The notes beneath the pieces were generated by a model. That model was not told where the DNA came from. It ran no database searches and saw nothing but the letters and a program-made list of their open reading frames with translations. The translations under genes were made by a program, and so were the position numbers. This document shows, one piece after another, positions 1 through 9,320 of a stretch of 38,821 bases of DNA (its first letter is position 1; each line of letters begins with the position of its first letter). Source of the stretch: Syntrophales bacterium. GTDB taxonomy: Bacteria > Desulfobacterota > Syntrophia > Syntrophales > UBA2210. The DNA lies in contig JAQULO010000013.1 of the NCBI GenBank assembly GCA_028718565.1, positions 1 through 38,821 of the forward strand. The letters run 5' to 3'.

Positions 1-60
1 AAGCGTATGGGGTTCGGGAAGCACCTTCTGTTTTTCCCTGCCCGACGAAAGGGACATTGC

Positions 61-432
61 ATGAAAGGAAAAATCCTTGTAATCGAAGACAACGAGCGGA
101 ATCTGTATCTTGTCAGGTTCATTCTTGAGCGGAATGGCTATGAAGTCTTCGCCGCGCCGGATGGGCAATCGGGAATCGAAATGGTAACTTCGCTCAAACC
201 CGACGTGATCCTCCTTGATATCCAACTACCGGGAATGGACGGTTACGCCGTCGCCCGCAACTTACGGAAGAATCCGGACCTCGCAGACATCCCCATCGTC
301 GCGGTGACCTCCTACGCCATGCCCGGCGATCGGGGAAAGGTAATGGAGGCTGGCTGCAACGGATATATAGAAAAACCGATCGATCCTGACACTTTCATAA
401 CACAAGTTGAACAACACCTCCCGCACGGATGA
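61..432 (+). CDS. Single-domain response regulator (receiver)
   Basis: ORF 7..432; the likely start is ATG at 61 (MKGKILVIEDNERN). Receiver signatures: acidic pair ED, phosphoacceptor in PDVILLDIQLPGMDGY, conserved T/S (VAVTSYA) and K (IEKPID). Confidence 0.9.
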   Translation: MKGKILVIEDNERNLYLVRFILERNGYEVFAAPDGQSGIEMVTSLKPDVILLDIQLPGMDGYAVARNLRKNPDLADIPIVAVTSYAMPGDRGKVMEAGCNGYIEKPIDPDTFITQVEQHLPHG

Positions 433-445
433 AAGGAGAGTGATA

Positions 446-2296
446 ATGATAACAAGAGTTTTGATTGTTGACGATAACAGCACCAGTCTGTACATGCTGG
501 AAAGCCTGCTGAAGGGATACGGCATGGAAGTGACCGCAGCGGAAAACGGCAAGGATGCCTTGGAAAAAGCCCGGCTCAACCCTCCGGACCTGATCGTCAC
601 CGATATTCTGATGCCGGTGATGGACGGCTACGCCTTGTGCCGCCAGTGGAAATCGGATGAAACCCTGAAACCTATACCCCTGGTATTTTACACCGCCACG
701 TATACCGAACCGAAAGACGAGGCCTTCGCGCTGAGCCTCGGGGCCGACCGATTCATTCTCAAGCCCCAGGAACCGGATATTTTTATGAATATGTTAAAAG
801 AGGTGTTTGAAGAAGGCTATTCGACGCGGCAGGCGGCGACCAAGCCCCTCGGGGAGGAGATGGAGTTCTTCAGGCGGCACAACGAAATCCTCTTTAACAA
901 GCTTGAAAAGAAGATGCTGGATCTGGAAACTGCCAATCAGAGGCTCAGGGCGTCGGAGGAGCGGTATCGGCTGAGTTTCGAATATGCAACGGATGTTATC
1001 TGTACGGTCGGCGCCGACCTCATTATTTCCACCATGTCTCCGAGCATTCAAAGGCTAATGGGGCTCAAACCCCAAGATTTCATCGGCCGCCCCGTTTCCG
1101 ACTTGAAAAAGTTCCTTGCGCCGAAATCGTTCGAGCAAATTATGGTCAACATACATCGAATTTTACAGGGCGAAATCATCCCGTCGGCGACATATGAGTT
1201 TCTCACAGAGAAAGGAACCGCGGTATACAGCGAAATCAGCGGATCCCCGATTACACGCGACGGCAAGATCGTCGGCATGATTTCCGTCGCCCGCGACGTC
1301 ACCGAACGGATGCGGACGGATGCGGCGTTGCAGGAAAGCGAGTTGCTTTTCAGGAAAGTGTTTGAAGACCATGCAGCGGTTAAGCTGATCATCGATCCGG
1401 ATACCGGGAATATCATCGATGTCAACAAAGCAGCGGTAGTTTTCTATGGGTGGTCAAGTGAACAACTCAAACAGATGAAGATTCAAGAGATCAACACACT
1501 TGCGCCTGAAGAGGTCAAAAAAGAAATGGAAAAGGTCAGGGCTGAAAAAAGAATCCATTTCGAATTCCGCCACAGGCGGGCCGATGGTTCCGTTCGGGAT
1601 GTGGATGTGTTCAGCAGCAAGATCAAAGTAAATAAAAAAGATCTCCTCCATTCCATTGTTTACGACATCACTGCCCGCAAACAGGCGGAAGAAAAACTCA
1701 AAGATACCCTTGAGAGTCTCAGGAAGGCGGTGGAAACGACCATCCAGGTCATGGTGTCCACTGTGGAGACACGAGATCCCTATACCGCCGGCCACCAGTT
1801 CCGGTCCGCGGACCTGGCCCGCGCCATTGCCACGGAGATAGGATTGCCCCAGGAGAAAACCGATGGCATCTTCATGGCGGGTTCCATCCATGACATCGGG
1901 AAACTATCCATCCCTGCAGAGATATTGTCCAAGCCGGCAAAACTGACGAACACTGAGTTTTCCCTGATCAAGGAACACCCCCTGAAGGGGTGTGAGATAC
2001 TGAAAAACGTGGAGTCGCCATGGCCCCTGGCGGAGATCGTCTATGAGCACCACGAGCGAATGAATGGTTCCGGCTATCCACGAAATCTGAAGGGGAATAA
2101 GATCCTTATAGAGGCCCGCATCCTCGCCGTTGCCGACGTGGTGGAAGCCATGGCCTCCCACCGGCCTTACCGTCCCGCCCGTGGAGTAGATGCGGCACTG
2201 GATGAGATTGCCAGGAATAGAGATATTCTCTATGACCCGGAGGTTGTGGACGCCTGCCTGCGGCTTTTTCATGAAAAGGGATATAAATTTCAATGA
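446..2296 (+). CDS. Response regulator with REC, two PAS-like domains and a C-terminal HD-GYP domain (putative c-di-GMP phosphodiesterase)
   Basis: Start ATG at 446 (MITRVLIVDDNS). Receiver PDLIVTDILMPVMDGY; PAS/PAC-like GMISVARDVTER and HSIVYDITARKQAEEKL; HD-GYP motifs HDIGKLSIP and YEHHERMNGSGYP. Confidence 0.92.
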   Translation: MITRVLIVDDNSTSLYMLESLLKGYGMEVTAAENGKDALEKARLNPPDLIVTDILMPVMDGYALCRQWKSDETLKPIPLVFYTATYTEPKDEAFALSLGADRFILKPQEPDIFMNMLKEVFEEGYSTRQAATKPLGEEMEFFRRHNEILFNKLEKKMLDLETANQRLRASEERYRLSFEYATDVICTVGADLIISTMSPSIQRLMGLKPQDFIGRPVSDLKKFLAPKSFEQIMVNIHRILQGEIIPSATYEFLTEKGTAVYSEISGSPITRDGKIVGMISVARDVTERMRTDAALQESELLFRKVFEDHAAVKLIIDPDTGNIIDVNKAAVVFYGWSSEQLKQMKIQEINTLAPEEVKKEMEKVRAEKRIHFEFRHRRADGSVRDVDVFSSKIKVNKKDLLHSIVYDITARKQAEEKLKDTLESLRKAVETTIQVMVSTVETRDPYTAGHQFRSADLARAIATEIGLPQEKTDGIFMAGSIHDIGKLSIPAEILSKPAKLTNTEFSLIKEHPLKGCEILKNVESPWPLAEIVYEHHERMNGSGYPRNLKGNKILIEARILAVADVVEAMASHRPYRPARGVDAALDEIARNRDILYDPEVVDACLRLFHEKGYKFQ

Positions 2297-2582
2297 TACC
2301 TTCATGCGTCATCAACCTTAATCCTCTATTATCCGGGGGACGACAAATGAAGGAGGGGGATAAGACAAAGTTAAAACAGTCCATTCTGAGCGCCGAGGTT
2401 TCCTACGGTAAGAACGTCATCTGATAAGAAATTCCCTTTTCATGAGTCAAGGATGAAGGGGCCAAACGGATAAGTTCTAAGTGTTCCTACTCTGGTCGCC
2501 ATCTTGTTATCACGACAACGGTCAAACGGTGTGCTGGCCCTTTGTTCATGATACCTTTGATAAGAGAAAGTTCAAATAATTC

Positions 2583-2611
2583 TTGACATTATCTCCATGA
2601 CTACCATACAG
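2583..2611 (+). promoter_or_regulatory. Possible sigma70-like promoter for the secreted-protein gene
   Basis: TTGACA at 2583-2588 with a weak A/T-rich -10 candidate (CATACA/ATACAG) 16-17 nt downstream; AAAGGAGG ribosome-binding site directly before ATG 2685. Confidence 0.3.
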
Positions 2612-2684
2612 TTTTTTCAAAGATTCACTTTTGTATGTATGCCGATACCAGCAGACAGCAGAACCTTGAAAGGAGGAATATCCC

Positions 2685-4001
2685 ATGATTGAGTCGAGGC
2701 GTCATCGTGTATTTCTTTTTGTGCTGATAACCCTGTTCCTTCCCGTCTGTGCGTGGGGAGCGGTTGTCCCCGCAGCGGTCGTCGCCAAGGTCGGAGATAT
2801 CCATCCGGGTGCCGGCGGCGATCCCATTTCCACCATCAATTTGGCATTTACAAACGGGCAGGGTCAGCTGGGTTTTATCGGGTCCGTAATGCGAACCACC
2901 GGCTCGGACGCCTTCGTCTGGTACAACAGCGGCTTCGTGTGGTTCAACAGCAATAATGCGTTATTGACTGGCGCAGAATACGACATGGGGATCGGCAACG
3001 ACGGACACTACATCTACAGTCCCTCGTACGGTGGGAATGACGCTGTCTGGACGCACGACGGGCTCCTGCTGGCGAAGGGTGCATCCAGCCCGGGGATGGC
3101 CGACAAGTGGGTGACGTTCAACAGCCGCCCTTCCATGCTCCCCGACGGCACGGCCTACTGGGTTGCCGGCTGGACCGGTGTTGAAGGTACATCTACTTCC
3201 GAGGGCCGCGTGCTCTACCGCAGCGCCGATACGGCAACCCCGGTCATCACGACGGTCTTCAAGTCGGGGGATCAGATCGGAGGGGTTACCCTTGACGCTC
3301 CTAATGGGATTGGCTTTGATTATATGGTTTCAGACAACGACCTCCACCACATCCACGCCCTTCTGATGGAAACCGATGACGTCACCGTCACCACCTCGAA
3401 CGACGGATTTATCTATATGGACGGCACCCTGGTGGCCCGCGAAGCGAGCCCGGCCTCCGGCGGCACGGGAGGAGAAAACTGGGACAACTTTGACAAGGTC
3501 GGCATCAGCAACATCGGCAACTATCTCTTTTCCGGGGACACGGACGGCGACATCACTACGGACGAATTTATCGCTTACAACGGCACGATCAGCCTGCGCG
3601 AGGGCCAGACGGTGGATAGTATCGAGCTTGCCACCCCCGCTACCGTGCAGGGCTTGGCAATCAACAACAGAAACCAGGCCGTTCACCTGTGGACGGTCGG
3701 GGACGGTGGAAAGCACCTCTTCTTTGCACGAAACACCGCCAACCTGGCCGGGTCCGTTAGGGTGCTTTCCACCGGTGACATGATCGATGTGAACGGTGAT
3801 GGCGTCCGAGATTACACCGTAACCGATTTTCTGTCGAACACCGGCGGGATGCGTTACGGCGCCTGGCTTGCCGAAGATGGCAACTTTTTCGTGGATGTAG
3901 ACATTGACGACGGCGGCGGCGCCGTGGAGGCGATTATCCGCATATCGCTGCCCTTTAATCCCGGCAATCCGGCTCTACCCCTGCTTCTGCTCGGAGATTA
4001 A
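2685..4001 (+). CDS. Secreted protein of unknown function with beta-rich repeats
   Basis: Strong RBS; N-terminal signal peptide (RRHRVFLFVLITLFLPVCAWGA); repeated Gly/Asp/Asn-rich segments including DTDGDITTDEF and DVNGDGVRDY, which look like Ca-binding loops. Confidence 0.75.
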   Translation: MIESRRHRVFLFVLITLFLPVCAWGAVVPAAVVAKVGDIHPGAGGDPISTINLAFTNGQGQLGFIGSVMRTTGSDAFVWYNSGFVWFNSNNALLTGAEYDMGIGNDGHYIYSPSYGGNDAVWTHDGLLLAKGASSPGMADKWVTFNSRPSMLPDGTAYWVAGWTGVEGTSTSEGRVLYRSADTATPVITTVFKSGDQIGGVTLDAPNGIGFDYMVSDNDLHHIHALLMETDDVTVTTSNDGFIYMDGTLVAREASPASGGTGGENWDNFDKVGISNIGNYLFSGDTDGDITTDEFIAYNGTISLREGQTVDSIELATPATVQGLAINNRNQAVHLWTVGDGGKHLFFARNTANLAGSVRVLSTGDMIDVNGDGVRDYTVTDFLSNTGGMRYGAWLAEDGNFFVDVDIDDGGGAVEAIIRISLPFNPGNPALPLLLLGD

Positions 4002-4271
4002 CTTTTTTCTTTCGCAGGTAAGCTGAAAAAAGAGGACGAGTAACACGGGACGAGCCTTTGATCTACTCGTGATTTCCACTACCCTCTGTTCTGCGGTCAT
4101 GTATTCTTCTTGTCTTTTTTATAAGAACTTTCTTTTCGTGGGGTGAAGTATTGGAACCGCGGTCTTGTATGTCGAGGCAATCTTGACCGAATAATCTGGC
4201 CGTTGGTTAGTTCTGCTGTGAAATCAAGCATTTTCTTAAAGGAGGACGCTTGCTGACTTCAGAAGGAAGTT

Positions 4272-4374
4272 ACAAATACGATCTGATCCCACAAACCCCA
4301 GACTCAAGAACCTGCACCTTCATCCCGCATTCAATGGTCTGCCCCGATCAGCTTACGTGAAGACTCGTATTTGT
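4272..4374. repeat. Small MITE-like element or long inverted repeat
   Basis: Perfect 10-bp inverted ends ACAAATACGA (4272-4281) and TCGTATTTGT (4365-4374). The internal segment TCATCCCGCATTCAATGG.CTG.CCCGATC recurs at about 6173-6201. Confidence 0.5.
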
Positions 4375-4404
4375 TGTTACTAAGGCTGATCTTGATCAAA
4401 TATC

Positions 4405-4440
4405 AATAAAAATATCCCCATGATATTACTCATGGGGATA
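4405..4440 (-). terminator. Intrinsic terminator for the minus-strand SPFH gene
   Basis: Perfect 11-bp stem TATCCCCATGA/TCATGGGGATA with a 6-nt loop, followed on the minus strand by TTTTTAT. Confidence 0.8.
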
Positions 4441-4457
4441 GTATTGATGAGGTCATC

Positions 4458-5375
4458 TTATTTGGTTTCCCGCACCGTGGCCATGGCAGTGGCAATAAGA
4501 CCGGCAACGTCAGCAACGTTACTGGGCATGATAACCGTGTTTGTCGTTTTAGCAAGGTTGCCGAACTGCACAATGTACTGCTCCGCCAGTCGCATATTGA
4601 GAGCTTCGATTCCACCGTCATCCTTGATAGCGGCGGCCACCTTGCTAATCCCCTCGCCTGTCGCCTTAGCGATCAGCTCAATACGTTTTGCATCGGCTTC
4701 GGCCACAAGTGTGACTTGCGCCGCCTTGCCTTGGGCCTCGTTGATCTGCTTCTGCTTTTCGCCTTCAGATTGATTGATCATGCTCTGCCGTAAACCTTCG
4801 GACGTGGCAATGTTGGCCCGTTTCTGGCGCTCGGCTGTCATCTGGGCCTCCATGGCCTCTTTCACCGACACGGGCGGTGTAATGTCCTTGATCTCATAGC
4901 GGAGCACTTTCACGCCCCACGAAAGTGCGGCCTGGTCAATGGCGTCGATCACTTCCGTGTTGATTTTTTCCCGCTCCTCGAAGGTTTTATCGAGGTCGAT
5001 CTTGCCAATAGCTGAACGCAGGGTTGTTTGAGCCAGTTGCGAGGCCGCCCGGAGGTAATTGTCGATGCCGTAGGCGGCCTTTTTCGCGTCTTGAACCTCA
5101 AGGTAAATGAGACCATCCACCTCAACACTCACATTGTCTTTGGTGATGCAAATCTGAGCGGGGATATCCATCACCTGCTCCTTGAGACTGAATTTGTATG
5201 CGGCACGATCCATAAAGGGGATCAGAATATGAAAGCCGGCATCGAGGGCGCGATGAAACTTTCCCAGGCGCTCAACGATGACAGAACTTTTTTGAGGGAC
5301 AATGATGGCGCCTTTGAAGAGCACCACAACGACAAATACGGCAATGGCGATCAGTGCAACGAGCGTCGTAGTCAT
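4458..5375 (-). CDS. SPFH/band-7 domain protein (stomatin/paraslipin type)
   Basis: Single N-terminal TM, then VPQKSSVIVERLGKFHRALDAGFHILIPFMDR...VDGLIYLEVQDAKKAAYGIDNY...MEAQMTAERQKRA, characteristic of bacterial stomatin-like proteins. Confidence 0.93.
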   Translation of the reverse strand: MTTTLVALIAIAVFVVVVLFKGAIIVPQKSSVIVERLGKFHRALDAGFHILIPFMDRAAYKFSLKEQVMDIPAQICITKDNVSVEVDGLIYLEVQDAKKAAYGIDNYLRAASQLAQTTLRSAIGKIDLDKTFEEREKINTEVIDAIDQAALSWGVKVLRYEIKDITPPVSVKEAMEAQMTAERQKRANIATSEGLRQSMINQSEGEKQKQINEAQGKAAQVTLVAEADAKRIELIAKATGEGISKVAAAIKDDGGIEALNMRLAEQYIVQFGNLAKTTNTVIMPSNVADVAGLIATAMATVRETK

Positions 5376-5482
5376 AAATAATAATCCTCCTTGTTGTGTG
5401 TTTAGATGGTTCAGATTCAGGTGCAGCCACCCCCCCCCCCGCGGGGTGAAGACATATGAGCTTTATCCCTCAGAGCGTTATT

Positions 5483-5953
5483 TTAAATACGCGAGACACC
5501 TTTAATCTTGAGGCAAGATCGATTGGCTTTGTCCACACCTATGATTTCAGCATCAGATCCGGCAGGAATTCGATCTTCCGAGACTGCGTCCCACATGGTT
5601 CCGCGAAAACGCACCCGCCCTATATGTCCAGCCTCCAGATCCTGGTCGAGAGCTATACGCGCTCCCAAGAAGACATTTTCCATATCCTCGGTCTCCTGGC
5701 CTTCGCTACGTCCGACAAAGACGCTCATGGCCACTTTCCTCAATGTCATCAGAGACGCGACTGATACTATTACAAAAACGGCCACTTGCGCTGAATAGGC
5801 GTCTGGGGAGAATAACGCAACGACTGAGGCGCCCCAACACCCCAATCCAAAAAAGATTATCACAAAACCGGGAATTGCAAGCTCGGCGAGCATGACGGCG
5901 ATACCTGCCACGAACCAGACGAGCCAAGGCGAAAACGTAAGGTCCATCCGCAC
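5483..5953 (-). CDS. NfeD-like membrane protein
   Basis: TM-rich N-terminus (WFVAGIAVMLAELAIPGFVIIFFGLGCWGASVVALF) and a C-terminal OB-like domain (GRVRFRGTMWDAVSEDRIPAGSDAEIIGVD). Located directly upstream of the SPFH gene, the usual NfeD-stomatin pair. Confidence 0.9.
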   Translation of the reverse strand: MRMDLTFSPWLVWFVAGIAVMLAELAIPGFVIIFFGLGCWGASVVALFSPDAYSAQVAVFVIVSVASLMTLRKVAMSVFVGRSEGQETEDMENVFLGARIALDQDLEAGHIGRVRFRGTMWDAVSEDRIPAGSDAEIIGVDKANRSCLKIKGVSRI

Positions 5954-6172
5954 CCCCTTTTGTTCGGGATATAAGAATAACTGTTGATAAAATGTTGATT
6001 TTTGACGACAGCAGTATAAGAAGGGCGGACCTATAAGTCAAGGTAATGTTGGCTATGAAATATGGAGGTAGCTTAACAACTCATCGATGTGCCGAAGGTG
6101 TCATTTTTTTGAAAAATCGCTCCCCCTTCGCATGTTGCATGAGCGAAACAAAATATCAGGGAGTAGCATCTT

Positions 6173-6230
6173 TCATCCCGCATTCAATGGCCTGGCCCGA
6201 TCCGCCACCCTGAAGCTTTGTATTTGAGCT
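6173..6230. repeat. Second, partial copy of the 4272-4374 repeat
   Basis: TCATCCCGCATTCAATGGCCTGGCCCGATC...CTGAAG..TTGTATTTG matches TCATCCCGCATTCAATGGTCTGCCCCGATC...GTGAAG..CGTATTTG at about 4320-4374. Confidence 0.5.
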
Positions 6231-6574
6231 GAGATTTTGAGAAAATGCGTTTATGTTGCAGCTTTCTCTCCGGACTACGCAAGTGAGATCAAGAAAAAGA
6301 TGAACATTGCCGGTCATCAACGCCACCGGCAAACAAACGTTGTGGTATACCGTCGGATCTGTTGTTCTCCTCGGTAGCACCTGTTCGTTGAGGATCAGGA
6401 ATTTGTAGACACAGATGTGAAAAAAAAGTTAAGAACTCACCTGTCCGAACAAAAATGCGCCTCGGCTTTTTGGGGGTCCGCCCTCGTTCCGGTGCTTCGT
6501 CGAACGGAAATGTATGAGTAGGCCTCGACGGCTGTATTTTCGATTTTAAAGAAACAAAGTTGGAATTTGTCTCA

Positions 6575-8392
6575 ATGACCGGCAACCCACTTAAAAGTCT
6601 TAAAGATATCTTCGGGTACGAAACCTATCGGCCCCGGCAGCAGGAGATTATCGAGGGCCTCATCCAGGGCGAGGATGCCTTTGTCCTCATGCCGACGGGA
6701 GGCGGAAAATCTCTGTGTTACCAGATCCCGGCCCTCCATCGCCCGGGTGTCGGGATTGTCGTTTCCCCCCTCATCTCCCTGATGAAGGACCAGGTCGATG
6801 CGCTCCAGGCCTGCGGGGTGAAGGCGGCCTTTTACAATTCATCCCTGAAGGGCACCGAGGCCCGCCGCGTTCTGGCGATGCTCCATGCTGGAAAACTGGA
6901 CCTCCTCTATATCGCTCCGGAAAGATTGATCGGCGAGGATTTTATCCAGCGCCTCAAGGATATCCCCATCTCCCTTTTCGCGATTGACGAGGCCCACTGT
7001 ATTTCCCAATGGGGCCATGATTTCCGGCCCGAATACAGCCAGCTTGGCCGCCTGCGCAAGGTCTTCCCCACGATACCGATGATTGCCCTGACGGCGACGG
7101 CCGAATCCCACACCCGCCAGGACATCCTTGACCGGCTCCACCTCAGGCAGGCCCGGTGTTATATCGCAAGCTTCGACCGCCCCAATATCCGCTACACCGT
7201 TCTCGACAAGACCAAGCCCTTTCCGCAGCTCACGGACTTTCTGAAAAACCGCACGGGCGAGCCCGGTATCGTGTACTGTCTGAGCCGCAAACGCGTGGAC
7301 AGCCTGGCCTTAAAACTGAAGGAGGCTGGTTTCAATGCTGCGCCCTATCATGCAGGCCTGTCTGCGGCAGTGAGACAGAAGGTGCAGGAAGATTTTCTGC
7401 GGGACGATGTCCTGATTATGGTCGCGACTGTGGCCTTCGGCATGGGGATCGATAAATCCAACATCCGGTTCGTTGTCCATTACGACATCCCGAAAAACAT
7501 TGAAAGCTACTACCAGGAAACGGGTCGCGCCGGCCGCGACGGCCTGGCGGCGGAGGCCCTGCTTCTCTTCGGGTACGGCGATATCGCCATTGCCCGGAGT
7601 CTGATCGAAAATACGCACAATCAAGAGCGGAAGCGGATCGAGCTTCATAAACTGAATGCCATGGTTGCCTTCGCCGAGGCCTCAAGCTGCCGCCGCCGGA
7701 TACTCCTTGGCTATTTCGATGAACGGATGGAGGCGGACTGCGGCAACTGCGACACCTGCCTTCACCCGCCGGAAATGATCGATGTGACGGAAGATGCCCG
7801 GAAGGCCCTGTCCTGTGTCTACCGGGTGGGCCAGCGTTTCGGCATGGGCCATGTGATCGATGTGCTGCGCGGCTCCAAAAAGGAGCGAATCATGCAACTG
7901 GGGCACGACAGCCTTTCCACTTACGGGATCGGCGCCGACAAGGGCCAGGAGTACTGGGGCGGGCTTCTCCACAATCTCGTCTACGGGGGCTTTCTGCGGC
8001 AGGATGTGGGCAATTATTCGGTCCTCACTCTGACCGATGCGGCCTGGCCGGTCATGCGAGGGGAACAGACCCTGACCATGGCGGCGCCGCGGGTAAAGCC
8101 GGTCGGCGCAACAAAATCGACTCGCCGCAAGAACGGCGATACGGATTACGAGGAGGAACTCTTCAGCAGGCTCCGGACCCTGCGGAAAGCGATGGCAGAT
8201 GCAGCCGGGGTACCGCCGTTTGTCATATTCAGCGATAAATCACTGGTCGGGATGGCCGCCGCGCTGCCCACGGATGACGAGGCATTTCTGAACATCCATG
8301 GCGTCGGGACCCATAAGCTCGAACGCTACGGGGCGAAATTTCTTGCTGAGATACGTCGTTATCTGCAAGACAGGGAAGGACGGAAAGCATAG
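6575..8392 (+). CDS. recQ: ATP-dependent DNA helicase RecQ
   Basis: Motifs FVLMPTGGGKSLCYQIPA, DEAHCISQWGHDFRPEY, ALTATA, ATVAFGMGIDKSNIRFVVHYDIPKNIESYYQETGRAGRDG; zinc-binding CGNCDTC; C-terminal HRDC-like region. ORF 6560..8392; the exact start (6560 or an internal codon near MTGNPL) is uncertain. Confidence 0.95.
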   Translation: MTGNPLKSLKDIFGYETYRPRQQEIIEGLIQGEDAFVLMPTGGGKSLCYQIPALHRPGVGIVVSPLISLMKDQVDALQACGVKAAFYNSSLKGTEARRVLAMLHAGKLDLLYIAPERLIGEDFIQRLKDIPISLFAIDEAHCISQWGHDFRPEYSQLGRLRKVFPTIPMIALTATAESHTRQDILDRLHLRQARCYIASFDRPNIRYTVLDKTKPFPQLTDFLKNRTGEPGIVYCLSRKRVDSLALKLKEAGFNAAPYHAGLSAAVRQKVQEDFLRDDVLIMVATVAFGMGIDKSNIRFVVHYDIPKNIESYYQETGRAGRDGLAAEALLLFGYGDIAIARSLIENTHNQERKRIELHKLNAMVAFAEASSCRRRILLGYFDERMEADCGNCDTCLHPPEMIDVTEDARKALSCVYRVGQRFGMGHVIDVLRGSKKERIMQLGHDSLSTYGIGADKGQEYWGGLLHNLVYGGFLRQDVGNYSVLTLTDAAWPVMRGEQTLTMAAPRVKPVGATKSTRRKNGDTDYEEELFSRLRTLRKAMADAAGVPPFVIFSDKSLVGMAAALPTDDEAFLNIHGVGTHKLERYGAKFLAEIRRYLQDREGRKA

Positions 8393-8452
8393 AAAGAACG
8401 GTCATCATGGATATGGTTGCCGGGGTAATAAATACTTAGGGAGGTACATGTA

Positions 8453-8659
8453 ATGATCGAAAATCGCTTGGTGGACATCGAGATGAAACTTTCCTATCAG
8501 GAGGAAACCATCCGAGAATTAAACGGCGTGGTCTGCGAACAGCAAAAGCGGATCGACCACTTGGAGTCGGTCTATAAGCTTTTTGCGAGCCGGGTCAAGG
8601 ACCTGTCGGATGCCATCGGGGGGAAACCCCCCATAGATGAGAAACCTCCTCACTACTAG
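8453..8659 (+). CDS. slyX: SlyX family protein
   Basis: Short coiled-coil protein MIENRLVDIEMKLSYQEETIRELNGVVCEQQKRIDHLE...; the Pro-rich C-terminus ending PPHY is typical of SlyX. Confidence 0.85.
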   Translation: MIENRLVDIEMKLSYQEETIRELNGVVCEQQKRIDHLESVYKLFASRVKDLSDAIGGKPPIDEKPPHY

Positions 8660-8695
8660 TGAGATCTCGTGGGTACCACGTTCAAAGGAAACACA

Positions 8696-9313
8696 ATGCC
8701 GGACAATGACAACAACATTCCTACTGGCAAGGATACGGTTTGCTATGAAGCCTTCGGCAACCTCTACCTCAACATAACAAACCGGTGCAGCGCCAGTTGT
8801 GTATTCTGCATACGGGAAACCTGTGACGGGGTTTACGGTTACGACCTCCGCCTTTCAAGGGAACCTTCGGAAGAAGAGATAATCAGAGCGTTCGAAGGTC
8901 TCAAACTGACTGAATACAAAGAAGTCGTTTTTACCGGCTTTGGTGAACCCACATGCAGATTTGATACGGTGCTCCGCTTAACGGAGTGGCTGCACAAAAG
9001 GGGAATGTCTGTCAGGCTGGACACCAACGGCCACGCAGCACGCATGTACCCGGGCAGGGACGTTGTCGCGGAACTGAAAACGGCAGGCCTCGATGCGGTA
9101 TCCGTGAGCCTCAATGCCGAATCGGAAGAAAAATATAACCGGTTGTGTAAACCCGCCTTCGAAGGGTCCTACCAGGCACTTCTCGATTTCACAAAAAAGG
9201 CCGTCACGGCCGGCATCCGGGCCCGCATGACCGTTGTCGGCCAGCAGGGTATCGACATCGAGGAATGTGAAAGAATAGCAACCGGGCTTGGGGCTTCCTT
9301 CAAGGTACGGTAA
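8696..9313 (+). CDS. Radical SAM protein resembling the TatD-linked family
   Basis: YLNITNRCSASCVFCIRE (CxxxCxxC), VVFTGFGEPT, VRLDTNGHA, LDAVSVSLNAES. Likely start ATG at 8696 (MPDNDNN). Confidence 0.85.
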   Translation: MPDNDNNIPTGKDTVCYEAFGNLYLNITNRCSASCVFCIRETCDGVYGYDLRLSREPSEEEIIRAFEGLKLTEYKEVVFTGFGEPTCRFDTVLRLTEWLHKRGMSVRLDTNGHAARMYPGRDVVAELKTAGLDAVSVSLNAESEEKYNRLCKPAFEGSYQALLDFTKKAVTAGIRARMTVVGQQGIDIEECERIATGLGASFKVR

Positions 9314-9320
9314 TAAGCAT

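Noticed and set aside
4002-4035. CTTTTTTC...GAAAAAAG after the secreted-protein gene
   Set aside because: A/T-only 8-bp stem with a long loop; too weak to call a terminator.
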